Source of the DNA: Flavobacterium sp. UBA6195
GTDB lineage: Bacteria > Bacteroidota > Bacteroidia > Flavobacteriales > Flavobacteriaceae
Assembly: GCF_002422095.1 (NCBI RefSeq)
Contig: NZ_DITB01000014.1
Location: 1 to 30,471 of the forward strand
Direction: 5' to 3'
Length of the DNA stretch: 30,471 nt
Made by a program: the position numbers and the translations under genes. Under the pieces are notes generated by a model. That model was not told where the DNA came from. It did no database searches and saw only the letters and a program-made list of their open reading frames with translations. Numbering within the stretch: position 1 is the stretch's first letter; each line of letters opens with the position of its first letter. Shown piece by piece: positions 1 to 6,209 of the stretch.

Positions 1-51
1 ATTAGGAACTCATCAAATTATTAAAACTATATCCTTAAATATTTTAAGACT

Positions 52-714
52 TTGAATCAAAAAATAATAAATCTACAAACAGACCTAAATGAACAACTTA
101 ATTTCATTGATCTTGAAATAGACAATGAAATTAAGCGTTGTGAAAAGGCTATTGAGATAACTTTAAAAGCTAAAGAGAATTTAAAAAATGTAGTTATTAA
201 AAGCCAATTCAAAAGTCAAGATGAAGAAATATATTTTTTTAAGGAAATTAAACCCCAATTTACATCAAAGATTATTTATTACAATTCAATCCTTAAAATT
301 GAAATGAAAAAGCCAAATGGAGGCAATCGTATTTTAAAAAAATATTACAATAATGAACTTATAAAACTTAAATCATTTTTTGATAATGAATTAGAATTTT
401 ACAAATATTTTCGCTCTGGAAATAATTATTTGGATTACAAATATTTTCTAAGAGGGAAGTTTGATGTGAAATTAGCATTAAGTAGCTATTATTTTGAAAC
501 AGATACTAATTTTTCAACTTCTCATGATTATAAAGTAGCAAAAATATTAGCTAATGACTTAATTCAATTATATCTTGAAAATAAACTAATTATGATTGAA
601 AATAAAGGAACTACTGAAAAATCACAACGCCAACCGAACATAAAAATGATGTGGACAGGCTCCGAGCCTGCTAGGAATCTCCTAACCTTAGGCACCTCAC
701 TAAACACAGTTTAA
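52..714 (+). pseudogene. RteC-like protein, 3'-truncated remnant
   Basis: The 220-residue frame resembles the RteC family of Bacteroidota integrative elements, where RteC controls excision of CTnDOT-type elements. What I recognise is the central block with FFKEIKPQFTSK, KKPNGGNRILKKYYN, LDYKYFLRGKFDVKL and STSHDYKVAKILANDLIQ. The start is a TTG at 52; an in-frame stop lies at 22-24 and no ATG is available. Family members continue after a WTGSK motif with roughly 60-90 more residues. Here the match ends at WTGS (about base 663) and the last 18 residues are unrelated. The break falls beside two small palindromes (AGGCTC-C-GAGCCT at 657-669 and CCTAA-CC-TTAGG at 681-692). No partner conjugation genes are present, so this is probably a leftover of a lost element. 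Assignment is by recalled family pattern. Confidence 0.6.
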
Positions 715-739
715 TCCACAACTTGAAACCTGAAACCCG

Positions 740-2146
740 CTACTCAACAACCAACTTACTACTAGAAACCACGGCAGCGCCTTGCTTAACCAAAACCAAG
801 TAAACCCCAGCTGGATAAGCACTAACATTCAACTCATTAGTTCCTAAAAAAGAATTTAAAGCTACATTTTGAATCAACCTACCAGTTACATCAAAAATAG
901 AAACTGTAGCATTATTTATAGCTAAATCATATTGTAAGGTTACCACATCCTTTGCTGGATTAGGATACATCGTAAAAACATTTTCTTGTTGAAATTCAGT
1001 AGCACTTAAGGTAGCACAAAGCCCCGTCATTAGGGTAGGTACATAAACTGGATTTCCAACAGTACCATTACCATATTGTCCCACTTGATTATCTCCCCAT
1101 GCCCAAACCGTGCCATCTGATTTTGTAGCAATGGTAAACTGGTCATTGCCAGCGCCACCTGAAACCACATCAACCCAGTCGGTATCAGTACCCACTTGAA
1201 CGGGGGTAAATTGATTAGTGGTGTTGCCTATTCCTAATTGTCCAACATCATTAAGTCCCCAAGCCCAAAGAGTACCATCAGGTTTAATTCCAAAGGATAC
1301 TTTCCAACCAGCAAATACTTTAGACCAAGTGTCAGTACCAACTTGTCTTGGATACGAACGATATAATGAAGGAGACAAACCATCACCAGTTTGTCCATAT
1401 TCACCCCCCCCCCAAGACCACAAGGTGCCGTTTGTCTTTAAAGCTAAAATATGGGCAGCGCCAACATGAATACTCGCCCAATCAGTATCAGAATTTAATT
1501 GTGTAGGGACACTTCTTGCCATAACCGTATTATCGGCTAATAAACCTGCGAGATTCAATCCCCAACCCCAAATAGTGCCATCATTTTTTAAAGCAAAAAC
1601 AGAGGCACCCAAACTAGTTTCAACATCCACCCAATGATTGGCTGTACCAATTTGAATGGGAGTAAGTTGATTGGCACAACACGTATTATTTCCCATTTCA
1701 TATTCATCATTTTGTCCCCAGCCCCAAATGGTCCCATCGGTTTTTAAACCAATAGTCATTTCAGATGAAGCGGATATCTTTTGCCAATTAGAAGCTGTAC
1801 CGATTTGTTGTAAAGTAGGATTTATTGTAGTTGTAGAACCATTACCTAATAGTCCGTACCTTCCATCTCCCATAGCCCATAAAGTACCATTATTTTTAAT
1901 AATAAAAGTATTGTATGGGCCAGCACTTACTTTCAACCAATCAGTAGATGACCCTATTTGAAAAGAGGAAGAATTTATGGAATTGGTATTTCCTAAGTTT
2001 CCAGCATCGCTCTCACCCCAACCCCATAAAGTTCCATTTGATTTAATAGAGACAACATGATAGCTTCCTATCTGAAAACCATCAAAACATTGACCAAAAG
2101 TTGAAGCACATACCCATAAAAAGAATAAAGTAATTTTTTTAAGCAT
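740..2146 (-). CDS. T9SS-exported RCC1-repeat (beta-propeller) protein
   Basis: This is a 468-residue secreted protein. Residues 1-18 are a signal peptide (MLKKITLFFLWVCASTFG). Seven RCC1-type repeats follow, each with the pattern GTLWxWGxNxxGQLG (for example GTLWGWGESDAGNLG and GTLWAWGLNDVGQLG), which in this family build a seven-bladed propeller. From about residue 393 comes a T9SS type A sorting domain (MYPNPAKDVVTLQYD, IFDVTGRLI, YPAGVYLVLVKQG), which directs passage through the outer membrane and surface attachment. Such proteins are thought to act in binding, but the ligand cannot be read from sequence. Blade five (WSWGGGEYGQTG) is encoded through a run of ten G residues that could slip and switch the gene off. 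The gene appears to stand alone; a stem-loop at 2162-2190 separates it from the remnant upstream. Confidence 0.85.
   Translation of the reverse strand: MLKKITLFFLWVCASTFGQCFDGFQIGSYHVVSIKSNGTLWGWGESDAGNLGNTNSINSSSFQIGSSTDWLKVSAGPYNTFIIKNNGTLWAMGDGRYGLLGNGSTTTINPTLQQIGTASNWQKISASSEMTIGLKTDGTIWGWGQNDEYEMGNNTCCANQLTPIQIGTANHWVDVETSLGASVFALKNDGTIWGWGLNLAGLLADNTVMARSVPTQLNSDTDWASIHVGAAHILALKTNGTLWSWGGGEYGQTGDGLSPSLYRSYPRQVGTDTWSKVFAGWKVSFGIKPDGTLWAWGLNDVGQLGIGNTTNQFTPVQVGTDTDWVDVVSGGAGNDQFTIATKSDGTVWAWGDNQVGQYGNGTVGNPVYVPTLMTGLCATLSATEFQQENVFTMYPNPAKDVVTLQYDLAINNATVSIFDVTGRLIQNVALNSFLGTNELNVSAYPAGVYLVLVKQGAAVVSSSKLVVE
1404..1413. repeat. 10-base poly-C (poly-G on the coding strand) homopolymer
   Basis: Ten consecutive C residues lie inside the RCC1-repeat gene and encode the Gly-Gly-Gly of WSWGGGEYG around residue 245. 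The current length keeps the blade spacing and reading frame intact. A change of one base would truncate the protein before its sorting domain. Such a tract stands out in this AT-rich sequence. It could be a phase-variable site or a sequencing-sensitive position. Confidence 0.9.
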
Positions 2147-2161
2147 AATTCGTTAGTTTAA

Positions 2162-2190
2162 AAACAGGTACGCTAAAAACGTACCTGTTT
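2162..2190 (-). terminator. Rho-independent terminator of the 2200-2526 remnant
   Basis: A perfect 11-bp stem (AAACAGGTACG at 2162-2172, CGTACCTGTTT at 2180-2190) has a 7-base loop and is followed on the minus strand by a T-rich run. It lies just past the stop codon of the T9SS-tail remnant and upstream of the RCC1-repeat gene. Confidence 0.75.
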
Positions 2191-2199
2191 AGGGTTATT

Positions 2200-2526
2200 C
2201 TATTTAATAATTAACTTGTTTTGCCATAAGATAGCATCTGCTTGTTTTACAACTAACATATACATACCTGCAGGATAAGAGTCAATCGCTAAAGTGACTT
2301 CCTTATCAGTCGAAGATAAGGCTTTTTTAGTAATATTTCTTCCTGTCAAATCATAAATTTCAAGTGTTACCCCTTCTAATTCGATAGTATAAGAAAGAGT
2401 TACTTGAGTGGCTGCTGGCTTAGGATACATACTAAAACTATTATTAGTACCTACAATCTTATCTTCACTTTCGTTATTCATTTTACTTGAAGAGTTACAC
2501 CATGGGATATCTACTTCAAATACCCG
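2200..2526 (-). pseudogene. Remnant of a T9SS cargo protein (C-terminal sorting domain only)
   Basis: Only the end of a secreted protein survives: a T9SS type A sorting domain with SMYPKPAATQVTLSYT, LEIYDLTGRNITKK and YPAGMYMLVVKQAD, ending in WQNKLIIK. The usual YPNP is YPKP. No signal peptide or passenger domain is present. The open frame runs on to a TTG at 2556, but those first residues are encoded by a REP-like repeat that also occurs at 2646-2696, so the natural upstream part has been replaced at about base 2526. An internal ATG at 2481 could give a 93-residue product, but without a signal peptide it could not be exported. The intact terminator behind it supports a once-functional gene. 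Confidence 0.65.
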
Positions 2527-2576
2527 ATAGCGCGGAATTACATTCCGTGCCCACAAGTTCCTTCAAACAAAGCTAG
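2527..2576. repeat. REP-like repeat, copy 1
   Basis: First copy of an approximately 50-bp repeat. It contains the imperfect palindrome GCGCGGAAT-TAC-ATTCCGTGC (2530-2550), a 9-bp stem with one G-T pair and a 3-base loop. Thirty bases from ATAGCGCGG onward are identical in both copies, and the rest is close. Short palindromic repeats of this form are typical of REP sequences mobilised by RAYT transposases, though no such transposase is in the window. Confidence 0.7.
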
Positions 2577-2645
2577 TGAAATATTTATTAAAATGCTAAT
2601 TATATAAGCATGGTCAAAAAGGCCTCGTAGAAAATAGAAAAACCT

Positions 2646-2696
2646 ATAGCGCGGAATTACATTCCGTGCCCACAATCTACTTCAAAACAAAGCTAC
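2646..2696. repeat. REP-like repeat, copy 2
   Basis: Second copy of the repeat, 119 bp from the first and in the same orientation, with the hairpin at 2649-2669. It ends just upstream of the transposase remnant. The bases between the copies (2577-2645) show no coding content that I recognise. Confidence 0.7.
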
Positions 2697-2718
2697 TAAG
2701 ATAATTTTTACAAAAAAG

Positions 2719-2868
2719 TTAACCCAATTCTTTTGTTTAACCCCAGCAGATGTGTATTTTGGAAGAGGCGAACTAATTTTAAAAGAACGTGAACGATTAA
2801 AGAAAATGGTAATTTTAAACCGAAGAAATGAGTACCAAAAATCAAGTTCAAAAATCAAGTTCAAATAA
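2719..2868 (+). pseudogene. IS3-type transposase remnant, C-terminal 49 codons
   Basis: This frame reads LTQFFCLTPADVYFGRGE, then LILKERERLKKMVILNRRNEYQ, and stops at TAA 2866-2868. The LTPADVYFGR motif followed by a basic helix ending in RR is the usual extreme C-terminus of IS3-family OrfB transposases (rve integrase core). The catalytic DDE core, the start and both insertion-sequence ends are missing. The fragment sits directly against REP-like copy 2, so the loss probably involved rearrangement at the repeat. It has no start codon and is not functional. Confidence 0.7.
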
Positions 2869-2999
2869 AGAAATTCATCGGAGAAATAGTCAAATCAATT
2901 GTAACTGAGCAATATGGAATACTTAGGGAAGAAGCTCATAGATTGGGAATATTTGTTTATGAAATTAGACATCTGTCAAAAGCTTACAAGATTTTCATA

Positions 3000-3296
3000 A
3001 TGGAACAGTTTGATTTTGAATTTGAAAATCGTATTCAAAAAGAATTATTAATAAAATTGATAAATGATGATAATTTACTTTTAAAAGAATTCTTGAAAGA
3101 AATCAAACCTCTTGATTTTGATAATTATGATAGTAATTTTTATATTAAATGTATTCTCAATAGATTAACAGCTTTAAATCTTGATGGTGAGCTTGACATT
3201 TTGTATGAAGAAACAGATAATTTAGAGGAAAGAATTGAATTTTTAGACTGTTTAGGAAATGAGGATGTTAATTTTTATTTTGATGATGAAGAATAG
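3000..3296 (+). CDS. Small acidic hypothetical protein
   Basis: I do not recognise this 98-residue protein. It is strongly acidic, ends in DVNFYFDDEE, and has no signal peptide or membrane segment. The ATG at 3000 is chosen as start. The same frame is open back to 2832 with plausible coding content (EQYGILREEAHRLGIFVYEI), but offers only a TTG at 2943 and no ATG. The real gene may therefore have been longer and lost its 5' end where the transposase remnant was placed. It lies 111 bp ahead of the toxin candidate and is separated from it by a promoter-like box and a palindrome, so it is probably not part of that operon. Confidence 0.5.
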   Translation: MEQFDFEFENRIQKELLIKLINDDNLLLKEFLKEIKPLDFDNYDSNFYIKCILNRLTALNLDGELDILYEETDNLEERIEFLDCLGNEDVNFYFDDEE

Positions 3297-3320
3297 TTTT
3301 TAAGTAACAAATAGTATTCT

Positions 3321-3328
3321 TACATTTG
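3321..3328 (+). promoter_or_regulatory. Bacteroidota-type -7 promoter box of the TAC-like operon
   Basis: TACATTTG matches the TAnnTTTG -7 consensus of Bacteroidota sigma-A exactly. It lies 80 bp upstream of the preferred toxin start at 3408, leaving room for an operator in the untranslated leader. I see no clear TTG at the -33 position. Confidence 0.45.
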
Positions 3329-3362
3329 AAAAAATAAACTAAATAGTATATTAAATAATCAT

Positions 3363-3386
3363 AAAATACACTTAAAAGTGTATTTT
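3363..3386. promoter_or_regulatory. Perfect palindrome, candidate operator for the HTH antitoxin
   Basis: AAAATACACTT (3363-3373), two bases, then AAGTGTATTTT (3376-3386) make an 11-bp perfect dyad between the -7 box and the toxin gene. HTH antitoxins of type II modules repress their own operon through such dyads. An upstream GTG (3378) lies inside the palindrome, which favours the GTG at 3408 as the true start. It could instead be a weak terminator of the preceding gene, because a short T run follows. Confidence 0.5.
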
Positions 3387-3407
3387 TGTTTGCAAACTAA
3401 TAATAAA

Positions 3408-3929
3408 GTGAATATATTTGCTCTAGAAATATGGGATGATGAAGCTGCTAAATGCACTTTTTACACCGTAAAATATGATGATGCCGAGACAAATGAAACT
3501 GATTTATTCTTTGAAAAATATGATGCAATAGCAGAATACAAAGAAGCAAATCAAGTATTGTTGTCTTTTGTATTGTTATCAATTGGTAATGATCACGGAG
3601 CAATAGATGAATTATTCAATAGAGATGAAAACGAAGTTAAGGGATTACCTGTCCAAGGTAAAAGAACAATCGAAAATATTACTTACCACTTTCCAGAATT
3701 TCTATTAAGATTATACGCCTTAAAAATCACAAACAACATAGTTATACTTTTCAATGGAGGTATCAAAGATGGTCCAACAAATCAAACAAGTTCATTGCAT
3801 TTAGAATGGAGAGCAGCATGTGAATTCGCAAAACGAATTAATGAAGCTTTACAAGATGGAACAATAATTGTAAATGAAAAACATAGAAAACTTACTAATT
3901 ATGATGGTTCAGATGAAATCATCCTCTAA
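3408..3929 (+). CDS. Candidate toxin of a TAC-like module (possible RelE/HigB-like fold)
   Basis: This is a 173-residue soluble protein starting VNIFALEIWDDEAAKCTFYTV from GTG 3408; the frame is open to another GTG at 3378. The C-terminal half has the pattern FLLRLYALKITNNIVILFNGGIK followed by a helix rich in charged residues (ACEFAKRINEAL). This resembles the R-x-Y/F ... V-I-L-x-G-x-x-K core of RelE/HigB/Gp49-type toxins. The N-terminal half is longer than in a classical RelE toxin, which is about 90-100 residues. Its role is inferred mainly from position: it is first in an operon with an HTH protein 12 bp downstream and a SecB-like gene after that, as in HigB-HigA-Rv1957. If the analogy holds it would be an mRNA-cleaving or otherwise growth-inhibiting toxin. 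It could also be an unrelated effector. Confidence 0.45.
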   Translation: MNIFALEIWDDEAAKCTFYTVKYDDAETNETDLFFEKYDAIAEYKEANQVLLSFVLLSIGNDHGAIDELFNRDENEVKGLPVQGKRTIENITYHFPEFLLRLYALKITNNIVILFNGGIKDGPTNQTSSLHLEWRAACEFAKRINEALQDGTIIVNEKHRKLTNYDGSDEIIL

Positions 3930-3941
3930 AAATCCAAAACA

Positions 3942-4334
3942 ATGAGAAGCAAAGTAGCACAAAGAATTTTAGCAGAAACACCGGAAGAAACAAAAATCTT
4001 CGCGAGATTATATGCTGATATCGTGGTTCGAGTAAATCAGTTGTTAAAAGCAAAAGGATTTAGCCAAAAAGATTTAGCAGATAAGCTAGAAAAAAGACCT
4101 TCCGAAGTTAACAAATGGTTGGTAGGAGAACATAACTTTACGTTACGTTCTTTAGCCAAACTTGAAGCAGAACTTGGGGAACCAATTATTAATGTTCCAC
4201 AAAGAAAGCCAATGGGAACAACTGGATATGTAACACTCTATAGAAACAATACTATAAATACAGATGTAGCATATACCAGCGCATGGAAAAAATCAAAATC
4301 AAACAATAAAACAGCATTAGCCAATGTCAGCTAA
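3942..4334 (+). CDS. HTH (Cro/CI, HigA-like) antitoxin with C-terminal chaperone-addiction-like tail
   Basis: This 130-residue protein has an XRE-type helix-turn-helix at about residues 35-85 (VNQLLKAKGFSQKDLADKL, PSEVNKWLVGEHNFTLRSLAKLEAELG). It matches HigA-like antitoxins that neutralise the toxin and repress the operon. After the HTH comes an unusual tail of about 40 residues (YVTLYRNNTINTDVAYTSAW and a basic end) that is polar with scattered aromatic residues. In known TAC systems such an extension (ChAD) makes the antitoxin unstable unless a SecB-like chaperone binds it. Because the next gene is SecB-like, that role is a reasonable inference here. The start is 12 bp after the toxin stop, and the last 11 bp overlap the chaperone gene. 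Confidence 0.7.
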   Translation: MRSKVAQRILAETPEETKIFARLYADIVVRVNQLLKAKGFSQKDLADKLEKRPSEVNKWLVGEHNFTLRSLAKLEAELGEPIINVPQRKPMGTTGYVTLYRNNTINTDVAYTSAWKKSKSNNKTALANVS

Positions 4335-4767
4335 TTTATTACAACCTGAAAAAATTGAAATTGTTGATTTTAAAATCATAAAAGGACAAATTAATAGTCC
4401 ATTCGATTTTGAGGAAGAAAAAGTTCAAGGTCACAATTTCAATGTAGACTTTGAATTGGGCTTTAATATTCCAGATAAATTAATTAAAGCTGATTTTTCA
4501 GTAAATGTAGAAACCAAAAGTGAAAAAGAAGATAGCGAAGAAGCAATCGGAGCGTTCAGTTTTGTTTATGTTTTTCATGTGGATAACATTGAAGAATTAA
4601 CCAAATTAGAAGAAGACAATACGGTTACTATAAGTCCTGCTTTAGGAAATGCTCTAGCTGCAATTACATATTCAACATCAAGAGGAATATTAATGACACG
4701 TTTTCAAGGTACAGCTTTAAGTAATTTTATATTGCCAGTTATCAATCCAAATAAGTTGATAGAATAA
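4324..4767 (+). CDS. SecB-like chaperone of a TAC-like module
   Basis: At 147 residues this is close to SecB length (155 in E. coli). It has an alternating-strand N-terminal part (HNFNVDFELGFNIPDKLIKADFSVNVETKSE, FSFVYVFHVDNIEEL) and a helical C-terminal part with LGNALAAITYSTSRGILMTR then LSNFILPVINPNKLIE. This recalls the SecB arrangement of a beta sheet followed by helices, with the conserved ending LPPINFxxLY. Translation starts inside the antitoxin gene (ATG at 4324, antitoxin stop at 4332-4334), so the two are coupled. In TAC systems such proteins bind the antitoxin tail and protect it from proteolysis; loss of chaperone function during phage infection or stress releases the toxin. Family assignment is by pattern only. 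Confidence 0.6.
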   Translation: MSANLLQPEKIEIVDFKIIKGQINSPFDFEEEKVQGHNFNVDFELGFNIPDKLIKADFSVNVETKSEKEDSEEAIGAFSFVYVFHVDNIEELTKLEEDNTVTISPALGNALAAITYSTSRGILMTRFQGTALSNFILPVINPNKLIE

Positions 4768-4793
4768 TCTTTTATTCTTCAAAGAGTATATTT

Positions 4794-4830
4794 TGTCCCA
4801 TTATAATAAATATTTGGGACATTTTTTTTT
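4794..4830 (+). terminator. Rho-independent terminator of the TAC-like operon
   Basis: TGTCCCA (4794-4800) pairs with TGGGACA (4815-4821) around an AT-rich 14-base loop and is followed by nine T residues. It lies 27 bp after the SecB-like stop and closes the three-gene unit. Confidence 0.8.
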
Positions 4831-4847
4831 AATCAAATAATTCGAAA

Positions 4848-5414
4848 ATGAAAAATTTTGAAAAGTTCGTAAAGCATATTGTTACCAAATGGAGAGCTGA
4901 AAGTAAATTAATATTAGAAAGAGGTGGCTTGGGTGTTCCAATGCCAAATAGAACAGCTGGAGATTATGCAGAAAAATTTATTATTAATAAAATTGGACAA
5001 TTAACTCCAAAATAGCAATCATTTTTGGCTTCTGGCAGTCAAACACCTGCTGATATCTATTCGATTGCAAGACGAGATGGATATTGGCACATCATGCTTA
5101 TCCAAGTTAAAAGTTCAAAAGTTAAAGACAACATATATGAATTATCAGCTACAGAAATAAAACAATTTTCTGAACTTGCAAAGCTCATTAAATCTGAAAT
5201 TTCAAATTGTGACATATTGGAAGATTATAAAAAGAAACCAATAATAATTACAACAGGTTATGCTGGTGTGTTGTCAATAGAAACAAATAAAACGTTACAA
5301 CATCGTTTAACAAAAGCTAAAGCATATAAGTTATTCAAAATGAATGCAACTAATCTTGATTTTTCTATAATTAATGAAAAACTCATTACTAGTCATAAAT
5401 TGGGTTTAAAGTAA
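4848..5414 (+). pseudogene. PD-(D/E)XK-type nuclease gene interrupted by an in-frame amber codon
   Basis: A single frame runs from ATG 4848 to TAA 5414 and is broken only by TAG at 5013-5015 (codon 56). Joined, it encodes 187 residues that look like a Holliday-junction-resolvase or restriction-like nuclease: E42 in AGDYAEKF, then GSQTPADIY with D69, then LIQVKSS with Q86-x-K88. That order is the E...D...(E/Q)xK core of the PD-(D/E)XK superfamily. The codons on both sides of TAG continue the same pattern (LTPK, stop, QSFLASGSQTPADIY), so one base substitution explains the break. A downstream TTG at 5025 would give a product lacking the first acidic residue. The gene starts 17 bp after the TAC terminator. 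Its cellular role is unknown; a link to DNA defence is inference. Confidence 0.65.
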
Positions 5415-5611
5415 ATTATCTCATTCATCTGCACAAAAATTGCTCCTAGTCCAAGTATTCCTAGCATCAATTCTTTGTTTGCCTCATTTCACTAATTTCA
5501 TTTCATAATAACGAGAACGTACTTTTTCGTTTAACGCTAAATTGACGTTTTAGGTTTTCAGTTACCACTCCTTCCCAACGCTCCAAAAAAAATTACTGTC
5601 ATGGTTTTTGT

Positions 5612-5705
5612 CCCAACGCTCATCAAGCACTTTGCCTGATGGCAAGAAAATTATATGTAAATTGAAAAATCCTGCACGCCATCAGCCAAAGAGCTTGCCC
5701 AACGC
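5612..5705. repeat. Inverted repeat A (20-bp arms) flanked by CCCAACGC
   Basis: The left arm 5624-5643 (CAAGCACTTTGCCTGATGGC) and right arm 5678-5697 are reverse complements with only 2 mismatches in 20, around a 34-base spacer. CCCAACGC occurs directly before (5612-5619) and directly after (5698-5705) in the same orientation. Confidence 0.8.
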
Positions 5706-5765
5706 ACAAAACAAAAACACGTACGCTTCGCAACTCATGCCAGTATTTTTTTTCCCAAAGCTTAG

Positions 5766-5848
5766 TTACATAATGTGGCATTATAGTGCATAAAGAACTA
5801 TCCTGCTTCTTATCAAAATCTCGGATGCACTATAATAACATTATGTAA
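5766..5848. repeat. Inverted repeat B (23-bp paired stem)
   Basis: TTACATAATGT (5766-5776) and ATTATAGTGCAT (5780-5791) pair perfectly with ATGCACTATAAT (5825-5836) and ACATTATGTAA (5838-5848). The only interruption is a small bulge (GGC against A). The spacer is 33 bases. No target-site duplication is evident, so I do not call it a MITE. Confidence 0.8.
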
Positions 5849-5859
5849 AAAAGCCACTC

Positions 5860-5968
5860 GTCCAACGCTCTTGCCAGTGGCTCCAGGACAACATTTTTTG
5901 CAGCTCCCATCGCATCACCCAGCTACAAAAAACACCGTCCTTCGCCACTGGCTGCAACAACGTTAGCC
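5860..5968. repeat. Nested inverted repeat C, attC-like
   Basis: Three pairs of arms are nested symmetrically: GCCAGTGGC/GCCACTGGC (5873-5881, 5944-5952), GGAC/GTCC (5886-5889, 5937-5940) and TTTTTTGCAGCT/AGCTACAAAAAA (5894-5905, 5921-5932, one mismatch). The whole is bounded by GTCCAAC (5860-5866), which fits the attC core RYYYAAC, and GTTAGCC (5962-5968), which fits GTTRRRY at 6 of 7 positions. The length of 109 bp and the single-strand folding potential resemble integron attC sites. No integron integrase is in the window. Confidence 0.55.
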
Positions 5969-5987
5969 ATTTCCCCGCTCGTGCGCG

Positions 5988-6043
5988 AATCCTTTCGCGT
6001 TCGTTTAGTTAGTAATGAGATGTTTAAGAGATGCTGAAACGAG
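5988..6043. repeat. 56-bp direct repeat, copy 1
   Basis: This copy matches 6154-6209 at 54 of 56 bases in the same orientation, with starts 166 bp apart. The function is unknown. It looks like a dispersed intergenic repeat. Confidence 0.85.
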
Positions 6044-6153
6044 ATGCTGAAACGAGTTCAGCATGACAAATCAGGGAAGTTCATTGGGATAAAGAATAAT
6101 CAACGCACTGTTTGTTATCCTCGCTCTTGCGTGAAACGAAGTTCAGCGAAGCT

Positions 6154-6209
6154 AATCCTTTCGCGTTCATTTAGTTAGTAATGAGATGGTTAAGAGATGC
6201 TGAAACGAG
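6154..6209. repeat. 56-bp direct repeat, copy 2
   Basis: Second copy, differing from the first by two substitutions (G to A and T to G). Both contain ATCCTTTCGCGTTC at the start and GAGATGCTGAAACGAG at the end. Confidence 0.85.

Noticed and set aside
152..154. DEFD in the DEAD-box helicase (residues 152-154 onward; gene at 27390-28736) as a loss of function
   Set aside because: The acidic residues that bind Mg-ATP are retained and all other motifs are intact, so the change is probably tolerated.
2682..2864. Minus-strand frame of 60 codons
   Set aside because: It is the complement of the transposase remnant, whose plus-strand frame has a clear family motif.
3378..3407. GTG at 3378 as toxin start
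   Set aside because: It lies inside the perfect palindrome and adds residues unlike the rest; GTG 3408 is preferred, though this is not certain.
5013..5015. TAG as a pyrrolysine or other recoding site
   Set aside because: There are no known Bacteroidota recoding signals and no structure evident beside it; a nonsense mutation is simpler.
5608..5793. Short plus-strand frame of 61 codons in the repeat-rich stretch
   Set aside because: It spans inverted repeats A and B, has no recognisable domain, and its content follows from the palindromes.
5766..5848. Inverted repeat B as a MITE
   Set aside because: No target-site duplication is visible on its flanks and no matching transposase is in the window.
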